A program made the translations under genes and the position numbers. Positions 16,729 through 25,052 of a DNA stretch of 56,454 nucleotides are shown here, one piece after another. Position 1 is the first letter of the stretch. The number at the start of each line of letters is the position of its first letter. This DNA is from Lachnospiraceae bacterium (lineage in GTDB: Bacteria; Bacillota; Clostridia; Lachnospirales; Lachnospiraceae), in NCBI GenBank assembly GCA_014804645.1, contig JAAUZI010000074.1:1-56454 (forward strand), read 5' to 3'. The notes under the pieces were generated by a model. It worked only from the letters and a program-made list of their open reading frames with translations, made no database searches and had not been told where the DNA came from.

Positions 16729-17337
16729 CTATAGCATCTTCTTTATCTTACTCTTTAATCTTTGCAGCGCATTGTCTGTAGATTTCTCCTCCCGGCCCAG
16801 CACTTTTGCAATCTGACTGTAACTCATGCCGGTGAGGTACAGATCCAGCACCTGTTTCTCAAAGCCGCTGAGTTCCTTGTCAATCTGGCCCTCCAGATAT
16901 TCCACCCGCTCCCGATCGATGAACAGTGTCTCGGGATTCTGATCCTGATCCGGTGGCAGCGCCTCCGCCAGCTCCAGTTCCTCGCTGTCCCCCTGACTGT
17001 GACTGCCGTATAGAGAGACATAGGTGTTCAGCGGCCAGTGTTTCTGCCTGTGGGACGCCTGCACCGCCGTGTACATCTGACGGCTGATACACAGATCCGC
17101 AAAGGTATAAAAGCTGGCGTCCCGGCCGCTGTCATAATCCCGGATCGCTTTGAACAGACCAATCATACCCTCCTGAATCAAATCCTCGTTGTCACCGCCC
17201 AGAATGTACATGGATTTGGCCTTGCTGCGCACCAAATTTTTGTATTTGTCCATTATATAGTCCGTGATACGGCTCTCGCCGCCCCGCAGACGATCTATCA
17301 GCTCCTCATCACTGACCTGACTGTACTCCCGTTCCAT
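16729..17337 (-). CDS. sigH: RNA polymerase sporulation-type sigma factor SigH
   Basis: 202 residues from the ATG at 17337 (MEREYSQVSDEELIDRL), which has a GGGGGAG site. The longer frame starts with a GTG that overlaps the rlmB stop and lacks a site. Region 2 (LIQEGMIGLFKAIRDYDSGRDASFYTFA) and region 4 (LTGMSYSQIAKVLGREEKSTDNALQRLKSKIKK) are intact. SigH directs early stationary-phase and sporulation genes in Bacillus and clostridia. It is the last gene of the conserved ispF-cysE-cysS-mrnC-rlmB-sigH run. In Bacillus yacP/rae1 lies between rlmB and sigH; here it is absent. Confidence 0.93.
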   Translation of the reverse strand: MEREYSQVSDEELIDRLRGGESRITDYIMDKYKNLVRSKAKSMYILGGDNEDLIQEGMIGLFKAIRDYDSGRDASFYTFADLCISRQMYTAVQASHRQKHWPLNTYVSLYGSHSQGDSEELELAEALPPDQDQNPETLFIDRERVEYLEGQIDKELSGFEKQVLDLYLTGMSYSQIAKVLGREEKSTDNALQRLKSKIKKML

Positions 17338-17381
17338 GGCGCTCCCCCTGCCTCCGCATTCCCGCTCCTCTGTCGGACATA

Positions 17382-18122
17382 TCACTGCAGGCGCTGCCGG
17401 ACGATCTCGTAGGCAAGCACACCAGCGGCCACGGAGGCGTTCAGAGAATCTATATCTCCCTTCATGGGAATGGCGGCGGTCATATCACATTTTTCCCTGA
17501 CAAGGCGGCCCACACCTTCACCCTCGCTGCCGATCACCAGTCCAATGGGACCCCTCAGGTCCAAATCATACATCCGAGTGCCGGCCATGTCCGCGCACAC
17601 AAACCAGATTCCCGACTTTTTCAGTTCCTCAATGGTCCTGGACAGATTGGTAACCCGGGCCACCGGAGTGTAATTCAGCGCTCCCGCCGAGGTGCGTGCC
17701 ACCGTGGCCGTCAGGCCAACCGCCCTGTTCTTGGGGATAATCACCCCGTGGGCGCCTGCCAGATTGGCCGTGCGGATAATCGCCCCCAGATTGTGAGGGT
17801 CCTCAATATTGTCCAGCAGAAACAGGAATGGCGGTTCTCCTTTGGCTGCCGCTGCCGCCAGGATGTCTTCCAGCTCCGCATACTCATAGGCTCCCGCCAC
17901 TGCTATCACACCCTGGTGCCGACCAGTCTCGGATATTTGGTCCAGTCTCTCCCTCGTCACATATTTTACCGGTGTATCGTGCTTTTGGGCCTCACGCTTG
18001 ATCGTCATGACGGGACCGTCCTGGCATCCGTCCTGAATATAGAGCTTGTCTATGGGGCGGCCGCTGCGATAAGCCTCAATCACGGCATTTCTGCCCTCTA
18101 TTGTCTGTTCCTGGTATCCCAT
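17382..18122 (-). CDS. rlmB: 23S rRNA (guanosine-2'-O-)-methyltransferase RlmB
   Basis: 246 residues, SPOUT superfamily. There is an N-terminal substrate-binding domain (about 5-80). The catalytic trefoil-knot domain contains LDNIEDPHNLGAIIRTA, then VIGSEGEGVGRLVREKCD and IPMKGDIDSLNASVAAGV, the three classical TrmH-type motifs. It methylates G2251 (E. coli numbering) in the peptidyl-transferase P loop of 23S rRNA, using S-adenosylmethionine. AGAGGAAA lies upstream of the ATG. It lies 22 bases after mrnC in the same operon. Confidence 0.95.
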   Translation of the reverse strand: MGYQEQTIEGRNAVIEAYRSGRPIDKLYIQDGCQDGPVMTIKREAQKHDTPVKYVTRERLDQISETGRHQGVIAVAGAYEYAELEDILAAAAAKGEPPFLFLLDNIEDPHNLGAIIRTANLAGAHGVIIPKNRAVGLTATVARTSAGALNYTPVARVTNLSRTIEELKKSGIWFVCADMAGTRMYDLDLRGPIGLVIGSEGEGVGRLVREKCDMTAAIPMKGDIDSLNASVAAGVLAYEIVRQRLQ

Positions 18123-18144
18123 TGCTGTTTCCTCTTATCTCTCT

Positions 18145-18585
18145 TCAAATCTCCAAACCGATCCGGCGTATACCCTCCTGTATCAACTCCAGCATCCGCT
18201 CCGCGCGCCCCGTCATATACAGATAGCCCATCAGGGCCTCCATACCTGTGGCTCTGCGATATTCGCCCACAGAGGCGTTCTTCGCTTTGGTGTAGAATTT
18301 TGCATTGCGTCCCCAGCGATAAATCCCTGCCTCCTCCTCAGTCAACATATCTGACAGGGCCTCGATCATCTCCGCCTGGGCGCCTGCCTTCACATACTGT
18401 ATGGTCTTTCTGTGCAGATCATTGGCGGAGCGGTTGCCCCGCTCCACCACCACCGTGCGTATCACCAGATCGTATATGGCGTCTCCGATATATGCCATAG
18501 TCAGCGGCGAATAGGTCCGAATATCCACATCCCGGCACTGAAACCGGCTGCGAATCTGTTCCAACAGATTTATGCCTTCTTCCAT
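18145..18585 (-). CDS. mrnC: Mini-ribonuclease 3
   Basis: 146 residues: a stand-alone RNase III catalytic domain without a dsRNA-binding domain. The signature is LTMAYIGDAIYDLVIR with the catalytic Asp, followed by RSANDLHRKTIQYVKAGAQA. In Bacillus the enzyme matures 23S rRNA ends. The start overlaps the end of cysS by 16 bases, showing translational coupling, and the order cysS-mrnC-rlmB is the conserved Firmicute arrangement. Confidence 0.95.
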   Translation of the reverse strand: MEEGINLLEQIRSRFQCRDVDIRTYSPLTMAYIGDAIYDLVIRTVVVERGNRSANDLHRKTIQYVKAGAQAEMIEALSDMLTEEEAGIYRWGRNAKFYTKAKNASVGEYRRATGMEALMGYLYMTGRAERMLELIQEGIRRIGLEI

Positions 18586-19991
18586 TTTACGCCCTCTCGT
18601 GTATCCTCCAGCAGTATCCCCCGCTCCAGCAGCTCGGCCCGAATAGCGTCTGCCCTGGCAAAATCCTTTTCTTTTTTGGCCGCCTTGCGCTCCTCGATCC
18701 GCTCTAGAATATATTGCTCCAGCTCTGCGTCCACCTGCCGGTCAGCCGCTTTCGCCTGGTGGGCCGTAGTCAAATTCAAAGACAGCACCTGATCGAAATT
18801 CTCTGCCAGCGCATATTTGGTGGCATCGGACATATCATCCTTCAACATATCATATAGAACAGTGAGCGCCATGGAGGAATTCAGATCGTCACAGACAGCA
18901 TCCTCAAAACGCTTTCTGTAGGCTGCATATTTTTCCTGATCTACCTCTCCCTCCTGCTGCAATGTGCCGATACGTTTCACCAGTTTCTCATAGGCAGCTG
19001 TCACATTGTCCAGCACCTCATAGGAGAACTCCAGCGGCTTACGGTAATGAGACTGAAGACAGAACATCCGGTATACCACCGGGTCATAGCCCTTGCTCTC
19101 CAGCAGAGATACCGTCAAAAACTCTCCCTTGGACTTGCTCATCTTGCCGGACTTGTCATTCAAATGATGCACATGGAACCAGTAGTTACACCATTTATGT
19201 CCCAGATAGGACTCACTCTGCGCAATCTCATTGGTGTGATGGGGAAAAATATTGTCCACACCGCCGCAGTGAATGTCCATATACTCGCCCAGGTGTTTCA
19301 TGCTGATGCAGGAGCACTCGATATGCCAGCCCGGGTAGCCCAGCCCCCAGGGACTCTCCCACTTAAGCTCCTGATCGTCAAACTTGGACTTGGTAAACCA
19401 CAGCACAAAATCACTCTTGTTTCGCTTGTTTACGTCCGCGTCCACATCCTCTCTCACTCCCACCAGCAGCTCCTGCTCGCTCTGATTGGAAAACACATAG
19501 TATTCCTTCAGCCGGGAAGTGTCAAAATATATGTTGCCGCCCTGCTCGTAAGCATAGCCCTTTTCCAACAGAGTCTGTACCATATGAATGAACTCCGGAA
19601 TGCAGTTGGTGGCAGGCTCCACCACGTCAGGAGTCTTGATATTTAGCTTTTCACAGTCACTGAAAAAGGCATCCGTATAGAATTTCGCAATCTCCATGAC
19701 AGTCTTGTGCTCTCTCCTGGCTCCCTTCAGCATCTTGTCCTCACCGGTGTCCGCATCGCTGGACAAATGCCCCACGTCCGTAATATTCATCACGCGCTTG
19801 ACATCATAGCCGATATAGCGCAGAGTTTTCTCCAGCAGATCCTCCATGATATAACTGCGCAGATTGCCAATATGAGCAAAATGATATACTGTGGGACCGC
19901 AGGTATACATAGCTACCTTTCCGTCCTCATTGGGAACAAAAGTTTCGACCTTCCTGGTCAATGTGTTGTAAAAGTGCAATCTGTTCTCCAT
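18570..19991 (-). CDS. cysS: Cysteinyl-tRNA synthetase
   Basis: 473 residues, class I synthetase of normal length. The zinc-binding start MYTCGPTVYHFAHIGN includes the HIGH-type motif. A second zinc cluster lies in the WHIECSCISMKHLG region. The KMSKS loop is intact (SGKMSKSKGEF). It charges tRNA-Cys. It lies 45 bases behind cysE, and the pairing links cysteine synthesis with its use in translation. I see no T-box structure in the short gap or ahead of cysE. Confidence 0.98.
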   Translation of the reverse strand: MENRLHFYNTLTRKVETFVPNEDGKVAMYTCGPTVYHFAHIGNLRSYIMEDLLEKTLRYIGYDVKRVMNITDVGHLSSDADTGEDKMLKGARREHKTVMEIAKFYTDAFFSDCEKLNIKTPDVVEPATNCIPEFIHMVQTLLEKGYAYEQGGNIYFDTSRLKEYYVFSNQSEQELLVGVREDVDADVNKRNKSDFVLWFTKSKFDDQELKWESPWGLGYPGWHIECSCISMKHLGEYMDIHCGGVDNIFPHHTNEIAQSESYLGHKWCNYWFHVHHLNDKSGKMSKSKGEFLTVSLLESKGYDPVVYRMFCLQSHYRKPLEFSYEVLDNVTAAYEKLVKRIGTLQQEGEVDQEKYAAYRKRFEDAVCDDLNSSMALTVLYDMLKDDMSDATKYALAENFDQVLSLNLTTAHQAKAADRQVDAELEQYILERIEERKAAKKEKDFARADAIRAELLERGILLEDTREGVKWKKA

Positions 19992-20036
19992 ATCATCTTT
20001 CCTTTCTCTTGGCGGCTCAGTGTCCGCCGTTTATCC

Positions 20037-20756
20037 CTATATTCCCTGACCTCTGAACTCTACAGTCACGTCCTCGGGTCTCTTCTTTCCATCCTGCTGC
20101 GCCTGCAAAAGTTTCAACTCCTGTTCCAGAGCCAACAGATGATTGGTCAACTCCGTGTTGGCCTTCATCAGACCAGTGATATCCTCCCGCACCGGGTCCG
20201 GTAAATCCTGGTCCAAATCCTCTCTCGGCAGCACCTGATTGTTGCGCTTAACCACACGCCCCGGCACACCCACCACCGTGGAACCCGGAGGCACTTCGGA
20301 AAGCACAACGCTCCCCGCTCCAATCTTGGAATTGGCTCCGATAGTAAAAGATCCCAAAACCTTTGCTCCGGCACTTATCATGACATTGTCCTCCACAGTG
20401 GGATGACGCTTACCATGCTCTTTGCCGGTGCCTCCCAGAGTCACTCCCTGGTAGATCGTCACATTGTCCCCGATAATCGCCGTCTCTCCGATAATCACCC
20501 CATTGCCATGATCTATAAACAGTCCTTTGCCAATACGGGCACCGGGATGAATCTCAATGCCTGTTTTTCGCACTCCCCTCTGAGAAACATATCTGGCAAA
20601 AAAGAAATGCTTTTTTAAATACAGCTTATGTGCAATGCGGTAGTGCATCATGACCTTGAAACTGGGATACAAAAAAACTTCCATAGAGGAGTGTATCGCG
20701 GGGTCACGCTCCTTTATGATCTGAATTTCCTCCCGGATATTCTGAATCAATCCCAT
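20037..20756 (-). CDS. cysE: Serine O-acetyltransferase
   Basis: 239 residues from the ATG at 20756 (MGLIQNIREEIQII), chosen because GGGAG lies eight bases upstream; the frame to 20795 has no site. A short helical N-terminal domain is followed by the hexapeptide-repeat left-handed beta-helix with DHGNGVIIGETAIIGD, GVTLGGTGKE and IGANSKIGAGSVVL. It makes O-acetylserine from serine and acetyl-CoA, the first committed step of cysteine synthesis. The C-terminus carries about 40 extra residues (Glu/Gln-rich, probably helical) beyond the usual end. Confidence 0.94.
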   Translation of the reverse strand: MGLIQNIREEIQIIKERDPAIHSSMEVFLYPSFKVMMHYRIAHKLYLKKHFFFARYVSQRGVRKTGIEIHPGARIGKGLFIDHGNGVIIGETAIIGDNVTIYQGVTLGGTGKEHGKRHPTVEDNVMISAGAKVLGSFTIGANSKIGAGSVVLSEVPPGSTVVGVPGRVVKRNNQVLPREDLDQDLPDPVREDITGLMKANTELTNHLLALEQELKLLQAQQDGKKRPEDVTVEFRGQGI

Positions 20757-20816
20757 CTCACAAACTCCCATCTGTCCGCCGGGCGAACAATGCAATCATG
20801 CAGCCTCGCTGTCCAT

Positions 20817-20858
20817 ACAAAAGCGGATAAACTCATCCTCTGAGACGAATTTATCCGC
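20817..20858 (-). terminator. Terminator after ispF
   Basis: On the minus strand GCGGATAAA (20850-20858) pairs with TTTATCCGC (20823-20831) and is followed by TTTTGT. The loop can fold further. It separates ispF from the cysE operon, so cysE probably has its own promoter or partial read-through. Confidence 0.75.
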
Positions 20859-20932
20859 CTATCGCCTTTGCTTTCTACTATTCAGCATATGCAAAAAGGA
20901 AGGATTTGTCAACTGTTTTTTCTAAATCAGGC

Positions 20933-21472
20933 CTAAGCCCTTGGGCATCCGCTGCATCCCTGACATTTTTCGCGAGCCTCATCCTCCAACGCCAAATTGA
21001 GTGGACTAGTCAACATACAGATTGCCTGCGCAGAGATCCCCTCTCCGCTGCCAGTAAAGCCCAATCCCTCCTCCGTTGTGGCCTTCACGTTCACTTGGTC
21101 TGTGGAGATTCCCAGAGTGCGGGCGATATTTTCCCGCATCTCTTCTATATATGGCCGCATCCTGGGGGCCTGCGCTATAATGGTGGCGTCTATATTCTCT
21201 ATCAGAAAGCACCTCTCCTCCAACAGGTTCCCAACTTTTTCCAAAAGTTCCAGAGAGGATATTCCCTTGTATGCCGGGTCTGTGTCCGGGAAATGTTTCC
21301 CAATATCTCCCAGCGCCGCAGCTCCCAGCAGTGCATCCATGATGGCGTGCAGCAGCACGTCCGCATCCGAGTGTCCCAGCAGACCTTTTTCATAAGGAAT
21401 TTTGACACCGCCTAGAATCAGTTCCCTGCTCTCCACCAATTGGTGTACATCATATCCCATTCCAATTCTCAT
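20933..21472 (-). CDS. ispF: 2-C-methyl-D-erythritol 2,4-cyclodiphosphate synthase
   Basis: 179 residues from the ATG at 21472 ([12 protein letters not shown]), the family start, with AGAGG five bases upstream. The longer frame contains a palindrome and no site. The metal-binding DVHQL, the [19 protein letters not shown] motif and the C-terminal [16 protein letters not shown] are all present. It forms the cyclic diphosphate in the non-mevalonate isoprenoid pathway. The usual length is about 157; here a C-terminal extension of roughly 20 residues ends in Cys-Gln-Gly-Cys-Ser-Gly-Cys, a possible metal or redox tail. ispD, its usual partner, is not in the window. Confidence 0.96.
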   Translation of the reverse strand: MRIGMGYDVHQLVESRELILGGVKIPYEKGLLGHSDADVLLHAIMDALLGAAALGDIGKHFPDTDPAYKGISSLELLEKVGNLLEERCFLIENIDATIIAQAPRMRPYIEEMRENIARTLGISTDQVNVKATTEEGLGFTGSGEGISAQAICMLTSPLNLALEDEAREKCQGCSGCPRA

Positions 21473-21490
21473 ATTTACCTCTTTCCCGCA

Positions 21491-21513
21491 TATCGCAAGC
21501 ATAGCTTGCGATA
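21491..21513. repeat. Perfect palindrome upstream of ispF
   Basis: TATCGCAAGC (21491-21500), ATA, then its exact complement (21504-21513). It lies 19 bases before the ispF start and has no T-tract on the minus strand. It could be an operator or an mRNA hairpin near the ribosome binding site. Confidence 0.5.
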
Positions 21514-21564
21514 CTGCGTTAATCAGTATTTCAAACTTACCGCTCCCATCCATTTACCTACATA

Positions 21565-21597
21565 AAAACTGGAGATACCTTTAGTATCCCCAGTTTT
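21565..21597. terminator. Terminator after the CAP lipoprotein gene
   Basis: AAAACTGG pairs with CCAGTTTT, with an inner GATAC/GTATC stem. T-runs are on both sides, so it can act in both directions. Confidence 0.8.
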
Positions 21598-21622
21598 TTG
21601 TAAGAATAAGAATTCACCTTGC

Positions 21623-22189
21623 TTAATAACCAAACTCCTGTGCAAAGTACAGCGTACCATTGGACTCATATACTGCGATGCTACAGGTAGCCAGCTCTCC
21701 GTCAAGAATATTGGCGGCATGAGTGGGAGAGTTCATCCATCCTGCTACCAGGCTGCTGGCATCGGCATAACCTTTTGCCAGATTCTCGGCCCACATCAAA
21801 TCACTGTTTACAGTGTAGAAAACCGTATTGTTGGGTCTGGTATGAGAAAAGCTGCTCACAATCTCTGAGGCGCGAATCTGCGCACACAACTCCAAGCTGC
21901 TATCCCAAGTGAATGCCGGGAGACCTCTGGCGGCTCTCTCCGCATTGACCAGATCAAAAGCGGATACTGCCATGAGGCGAAGTTCATCAGCTCTCAGCTG
22001 TTCTGCCTCCGTCATACCTTCGGATTTCACAGACCCTGCCAGAGCGATGGCCGCATCATCAATATAGGTAATTCCATCGGGCGGCATTTCACGGGTTGCG
22101 GCGGACATCTCCGGTTTTTCCGCCCCGCATGCCATCATACTGACGGCCATAACCGCTACTAAAGCAATTGCTAATAATTTCTTTTTCAT
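21623..22189 (-). CDS. CAP-domain (SCP/PR-1-like) lipoprotein
   Basis: 188 residues from the ATG at 22189, since GGAG lies eight bases upstream of it and too close to the GTG at 22198. There is a signal peptide with a lipobox-like VSMMACG, so Cys21 is probably lipidated. After a linker (about 22-75), the CAP domain runs to the end (DLVNAERAARGLPAFTWDSS, SFSHTRP, WAENLAKG, GWMNSPTHAANIL). CAP proteins in Firmicutes are secreted and often cell-wall-associated; the biochemical role is mostly unknown. It lies 22 bases behind the surface-protein gene and is the last gene of the sortase cluster. Confidence 0.88.
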   Translation of the reverse strand: MKKKLLAIALVAVMAVSMMACGAEKPEMSAATREMPPDGITYIDDAAIALAGSVKSEGMTEAEQLRADELRLMAVSAFDLVNAERAARGLPAFTWDSSLELCAQIRASEIVSSFSHTRPNNTVFYTVNSDLMWAENLAKGYADASSLVAGWMNSPTHAANILDGELATCSIAVYESNGTLYFAQEFGY

Positions 22190-22211
22190 TAGCCTCACTC
22201 CTTCTTAAATT

Positions 22212-23921
22212 CTACTTCTTAACCCCTTTTAATATCCATGCAACCAGTGCGGAAAGGGATGCCAGGAACATCATCATCCATGCGTCAGACTCATCACCAG
22301 TCTGAGGACGTCTCCTTGCTCCCAAAACCATAGCGTCGGACAAAGGAATCTCGTCATCATCGATCCGTACCGTTTTTCTTCTCCGTACGCCCTCTACAAC
22401 AGGTGTCGGAGATGGAGTAGGTTCTTCGGGAGTTTCCAGCTCCGGCGGTGTCGGAGGATTAGTCACCTGAGGGGGCGGCGTCACCTGCGGCGGTTCTGTT
22501 ACCTGAGGAGGTGGCGTCGGTTCCGACGGAGGCTCCGGTGTCGGTGTAGGATCTAACGGCCCGGGTGTGGGCTCTGACGGAGGCTCCGGTGTCGGACTCG
22601 GCTCTGACGGTCCAGGTGTGGGCTCTGACGGAGGTTCCGGTGTAGGTCCAGGTGTCGGTGTAGGCTCTGTCGGAGGTTCCGGTGTAGGCCCAGGTGTCGG
22701 TGTAGGCTCCGCCGGAGGTTCCGGTGTAGGCCCAGGTGTCGGTGTGGGCTCTGCCGGAGGTTCCGGTGTAGGCCCAGGTGTCGGTGTAGGCTCCGCCGGA
22801 GGTTCCGGTGTAGGCCCAGGTGTCGGTGTAGGCTCCGCCGGAGGTTCCGGTGTAGGACTCGGCGTAGGATCTGTAGGCGGAGGCGGTATCACTCCAATCC
22901 AAGGCACCTGATGTACCTCACCTGTCTGTTCAAAGCTGTTAGCTATTACGCCGCCAATAATATTGTTGCCGTTCGCAACGGATGCATTGGGTGCCAGAAT
23001 AAAGCCCCAGATTCTTCCCGTGGATACGCTGCTTGCATTGCCCACGTTCCAGAGGATTCTGCCGCTCCAAGCCGCATACTCAGAACCATCAGACGCACCA
23101 TTGGCATTCATGTGTGGCAGTGCAACGGCTCCGCTGTTGGTGATATTGACGATTACTGTCTTGCCGCCTTCCGCAGCGGTGACTATCTGAGTCTCATGCT
23201 GTGCCGCTTCTTCCGCAGTCATATTCAAGACTAAAGTCGAATCAGTATCCATATCCGGCAGACTGTACAATTCATTGGACAGCGTTGCCTTCGCCGAAAT
23301 AGCGCTGGCGATACTGCTCATGATATCGTTCTGATAGGAAAATCCATAAACCTTGCCATCAGTGATAAAGCTCCCCACTTCCACATTGTCGGCATTTATT
23401 CTACATAATCTATACCCCTGACCGGGAGCCTCCACCATCTTATTGGAGATGCCGTCCAGCGGGTTGACCTCAGGTATTACAATGTAACTTCCGTTTACAT
23501 TACACACGAACGAGCCAGCAGACAGATCGCCGATATAACTCACACCGCTGTCGCCGGTGGCCCTGCTGGACCCCCATATGCTCATGCTGCCGCTCAACGC
23601 ACCGACAGCCAGATTCCCTTCCACATGATCGCTTCTGGTAATTTTGTTGGCATATATGGCAAAGAGGAAAGGATTAGATAAATCCGGCTTGGCAAAATTG
23701 TCGGTCGGTGAGGCATAATTGTACAGCGGAACCGGCTCGGCCGCCATTATAATATTATCACTGTCAGATACACTTGCGAAATCCGGCGCATTGGGATCCA
23801 TCGTCTCATTTGCGTGAGTCGAAAATCCATAGTCCGTAAACATACTGCTGATAACTAACGCCGAGGCCATAGTCACCACCACAAACTTGCTTACTTTCTC
23901 CCTTAACCTCATTACTCTCAT
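22212..23921 (-). CDS. Choice-of-anchor-A surface protein with Pro-rich repeats and sortase signal
   Basis: 569 residues. There is a signal peptide (about 1-37). Residues about 75-345 are a beta-rich globular domain matching the choice-of-anchor A pattern (FLFAIYANKITRSDHVEGNL, GALSGSMSIWGSS). Residues about 347-515 are a Pro/Thr/Glu stalk built from TPTPGPTPEPPAEP-like 14-residue units. The end is a sorting signal: Arg538-Pro-Gln-Thr-Gly-Asp, then a hydrophobic segment (MMMFLASLSALVAWIL) and a basic tail (KGVKK). The protein should be cleaved after Thr and attached to peptidoglycan. The class B sortase encoded 127 bases upstream is the obvious candidate enzyme. AGAGGGC precedes the ATG. Repeat copy number can be expected to vary between strains. 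Confidence 0.87.
   Translation of the reverse strand: MRVMRLREKVSKFVVVTMASALVISSMFTDYGFSTHANETMDPNAPDFASVSDSDNIIMAAEPVPLYNYASPTDNFAKPDLSNPFLFAIYANKITRSDHVEGNLAVGALSGSMSIWGSSRATGDSGVSYIGDLSAGSFVCNVNGSYIVIPEVNPLDGISNKMVEAPGQGYRLCRINADNVEVGSFITDGKVYGFSYQNDIMSSIASAISAKATLSNELYSLPDMDTDSTLVLNMTAEEAAQHETQIVTAAEGGKTVIVNITNSGAVALPHMNANGASDGSEYAAWSGRILWNVGNASSVSTGRIWGFILAPNASVANGNNIIGGVIANSFEQTGEVHQVPWIGVIPPPPTDPTPSPTPEPPAEPTPTPGPTPEPPAEPTPTPGPTPEPPAEPTPTPGPTPEPPAEPTPTPGPTPEPPTEPTPTPGPTPEPPSEPTPGPSEPSPTPEPPSEPTPGPLDPTPTPEPPSEPTPPPQVTEPPQVTPPPQVTNPPTPPELETPEEPTPSPTPVVEGVRRRKTVRIDDDEIPLSDAMVLGARRRPQTGDESDAWMMMFLASLSALVAWILKGVKK
22630..22858. repeat. 42-bp tandem repeats encoding the Pro-rich stalk
   Basis: About five copies of a 42-base unit (GGAGGTTCCGGTGTAGGCCC followed by AGGTGTCGGTGTAGGCTCC with small variants) in the reading frame of the surface protein. 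Shorter, more diverged versions continue on both sides. The near-identity of neighbouring copies points to recent slippage or recombination. Confidence 0.85.
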
Positions 23922-24048
23922 GTTTTTGCCCTCTTTAATTCTTTATGTATACCAACGAGTTACAAGAATATAAATAAATATTCCGACTTTCACTTATAAA
24001 GACTCTTCCATATAGCGAAAAGGTTCAAAAATATTACAAAATAATTAA

Positions 24049-24870
24049 TTAATTTATATCATATGGCTCGGTCAATGTCAATACTCCATGAATTAAAACT
24101 CTTCTGGAAGTTCCCGCCGAACCGTAACAGGTTGACAGCGACACAATATTCGGCCTCCCCGACAGATCCACATCAAACGGCTGGTTGGAATTCTCAACCG
24201 CCCAGCTGGTATATTTGTCATAGTTCTCATCCGATGAAAACACCATATATCTGTTGCTGTCCGACTTTGTCATATAATAGGAAAAAATCTCATAGGTGTA
24301 TACCTCATCTTCCGTATAAATATAGAAACGGGGATTTGCCTCCAGCAGCGAGGGATCGTCCACCAATTTCTTAAAAGTTCCGAACATACTGCCATCTCTC
24401 ATGTTATGGCCGAACACAAAAGTGTTCCGGTCGCTCCAGTCAGAGGACGCGCCGCAGTCCATAAAAATGCTGCCCGAATTGCTCTTCTCATCCTCGAAGG
24501 AATGCTTCAAATAATAATTGTTATCCTCTCCCTGCACTACCGGATAGCTGACTTCCACCGCGGGAAAATAGAACCATCCCCGGAAATCGCCGTTCATCTC
24601 CTTGAGCATCTCCATATCTATGGCTAATGGCGGATACTGGGGCGGCAGAACCTCTACGGTCTCTCCGTTCTCGTCTGTCTCAATAACCGGTGCTATGGGA
24701 ATCTGAACGTCTTCCACGATCACTGTGTCCAGCAGGCGCTGGTGCTCCTCCTCCGCTCTTCTGTCAGAAATGACGGACATCACCAGCTTATAGCCCGAAA
24801 ATACGACGACAACAGTCAAGGCCAGAATACCTGCCGCATATTGCAGCTTTAACAAAGTCTCCTTTTTCAC
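24049..24870 (-). CDS. Class B sortase
   Basis: 273 residues from a GTG at 24870 with GGAGGGG six bases upstream. The longer ATG frame (24945) runs across the predicted promoter, so it is not used. There is an N-terminal membrane anchor (about 12-32), an extracytoplasmic linker, then the sortase B domain. His155 lies in NTFVFGHNM, Cys248 in VSLSTCYG, and Arg257 in SRRVLIHG. The extra helix region typical of SrtB (GSMFGTFKKLVDD) is present. It should cleave an xPxTG-type signal and link the protein to the cell wall. It lies upstream of a protein with RPQTG on the same strand. Confidence 0.92.
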   Translation of the reverse strand: MKKETLLKLQYAAGILALTVVVVFSGYKLVMSVISDRRAEEEHQRLLDTVIVEDVQIPIAPVIETDENGETVEVLPPQYPPLAIDMEMLKEMNGDFRGWFYFPAVEVSYPVVQGEDNNYYLKHSFEDEKSNSGSIFMDCGASSDWSDRNTFVFGHNMRDGSMFGTFKKLVDDPSLLEANPRFYIYTEDEVYTYEIFSYYMTKSDSNRYMVFSSDENYDKYTSWAVENSNQPFDVDLSGRPNIVSLSTCYGSAGTSRRVLIHGVLTLTEPYDIN

Positions 24871-24916
24871 CGGAATCCCCTCCGTCCGATTAATTCTTTG
24901 ATAGTAGTTCAAATAA

Positions 24917-24945
24917 AGTATATCACGTTTTTGCAAATTTGTCAT
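24917..24945 (-). promoter_or_regulatory. Promoter of the sortase cluster
   Basis: On the minus strand ATGACA (24940-24945), a 17-base spacer and TATACT (24917-24922), about 47 bases before the GTG start. It lies back to back with the plus-strand promoter at 24953-24981. Confidence 0.7.
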
Positions 24946-24952
24946 CTTTTAT

Positions 24953-24981
24953 TTGATATCGGGAAAGTTTTTTGTTATAAT
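24953..24981 (+). promoter_or_regulatory. Promoter of the double GT-C glycosyltransferase gene
   Basis: TTGATA (24953-24958), a 17-base spacer and TATAAT (24976-24981) with an extended TG. A 71-base leader leads to the ATG at 25053. Confidence 0.8.
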
Positions 24982-25052
24982 TGTCCATATAGCTCAATCG
25001 GGTCAATCCGAATGCGATTACTGTCATTTTTATAAAGAGGGGAGATTTACAT

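Noticed and set aside
22630..22858. CRISPR array
   Set aside because: The repeats are contiguous 42-bp coding units without spacers. No cas gene is present in the window.
22567..22911. Gly/Val-repeat frame on the plus strand
   Set aside because: It is only the complement of the proline-rich repeat in the surface-protein gene.
24871..24945. Upstream ATG start for sortase B
   Set aside because: The extra codons cover the -35 and -10 boxes of the promoter, and the GTG has a strong ribosome binding site.
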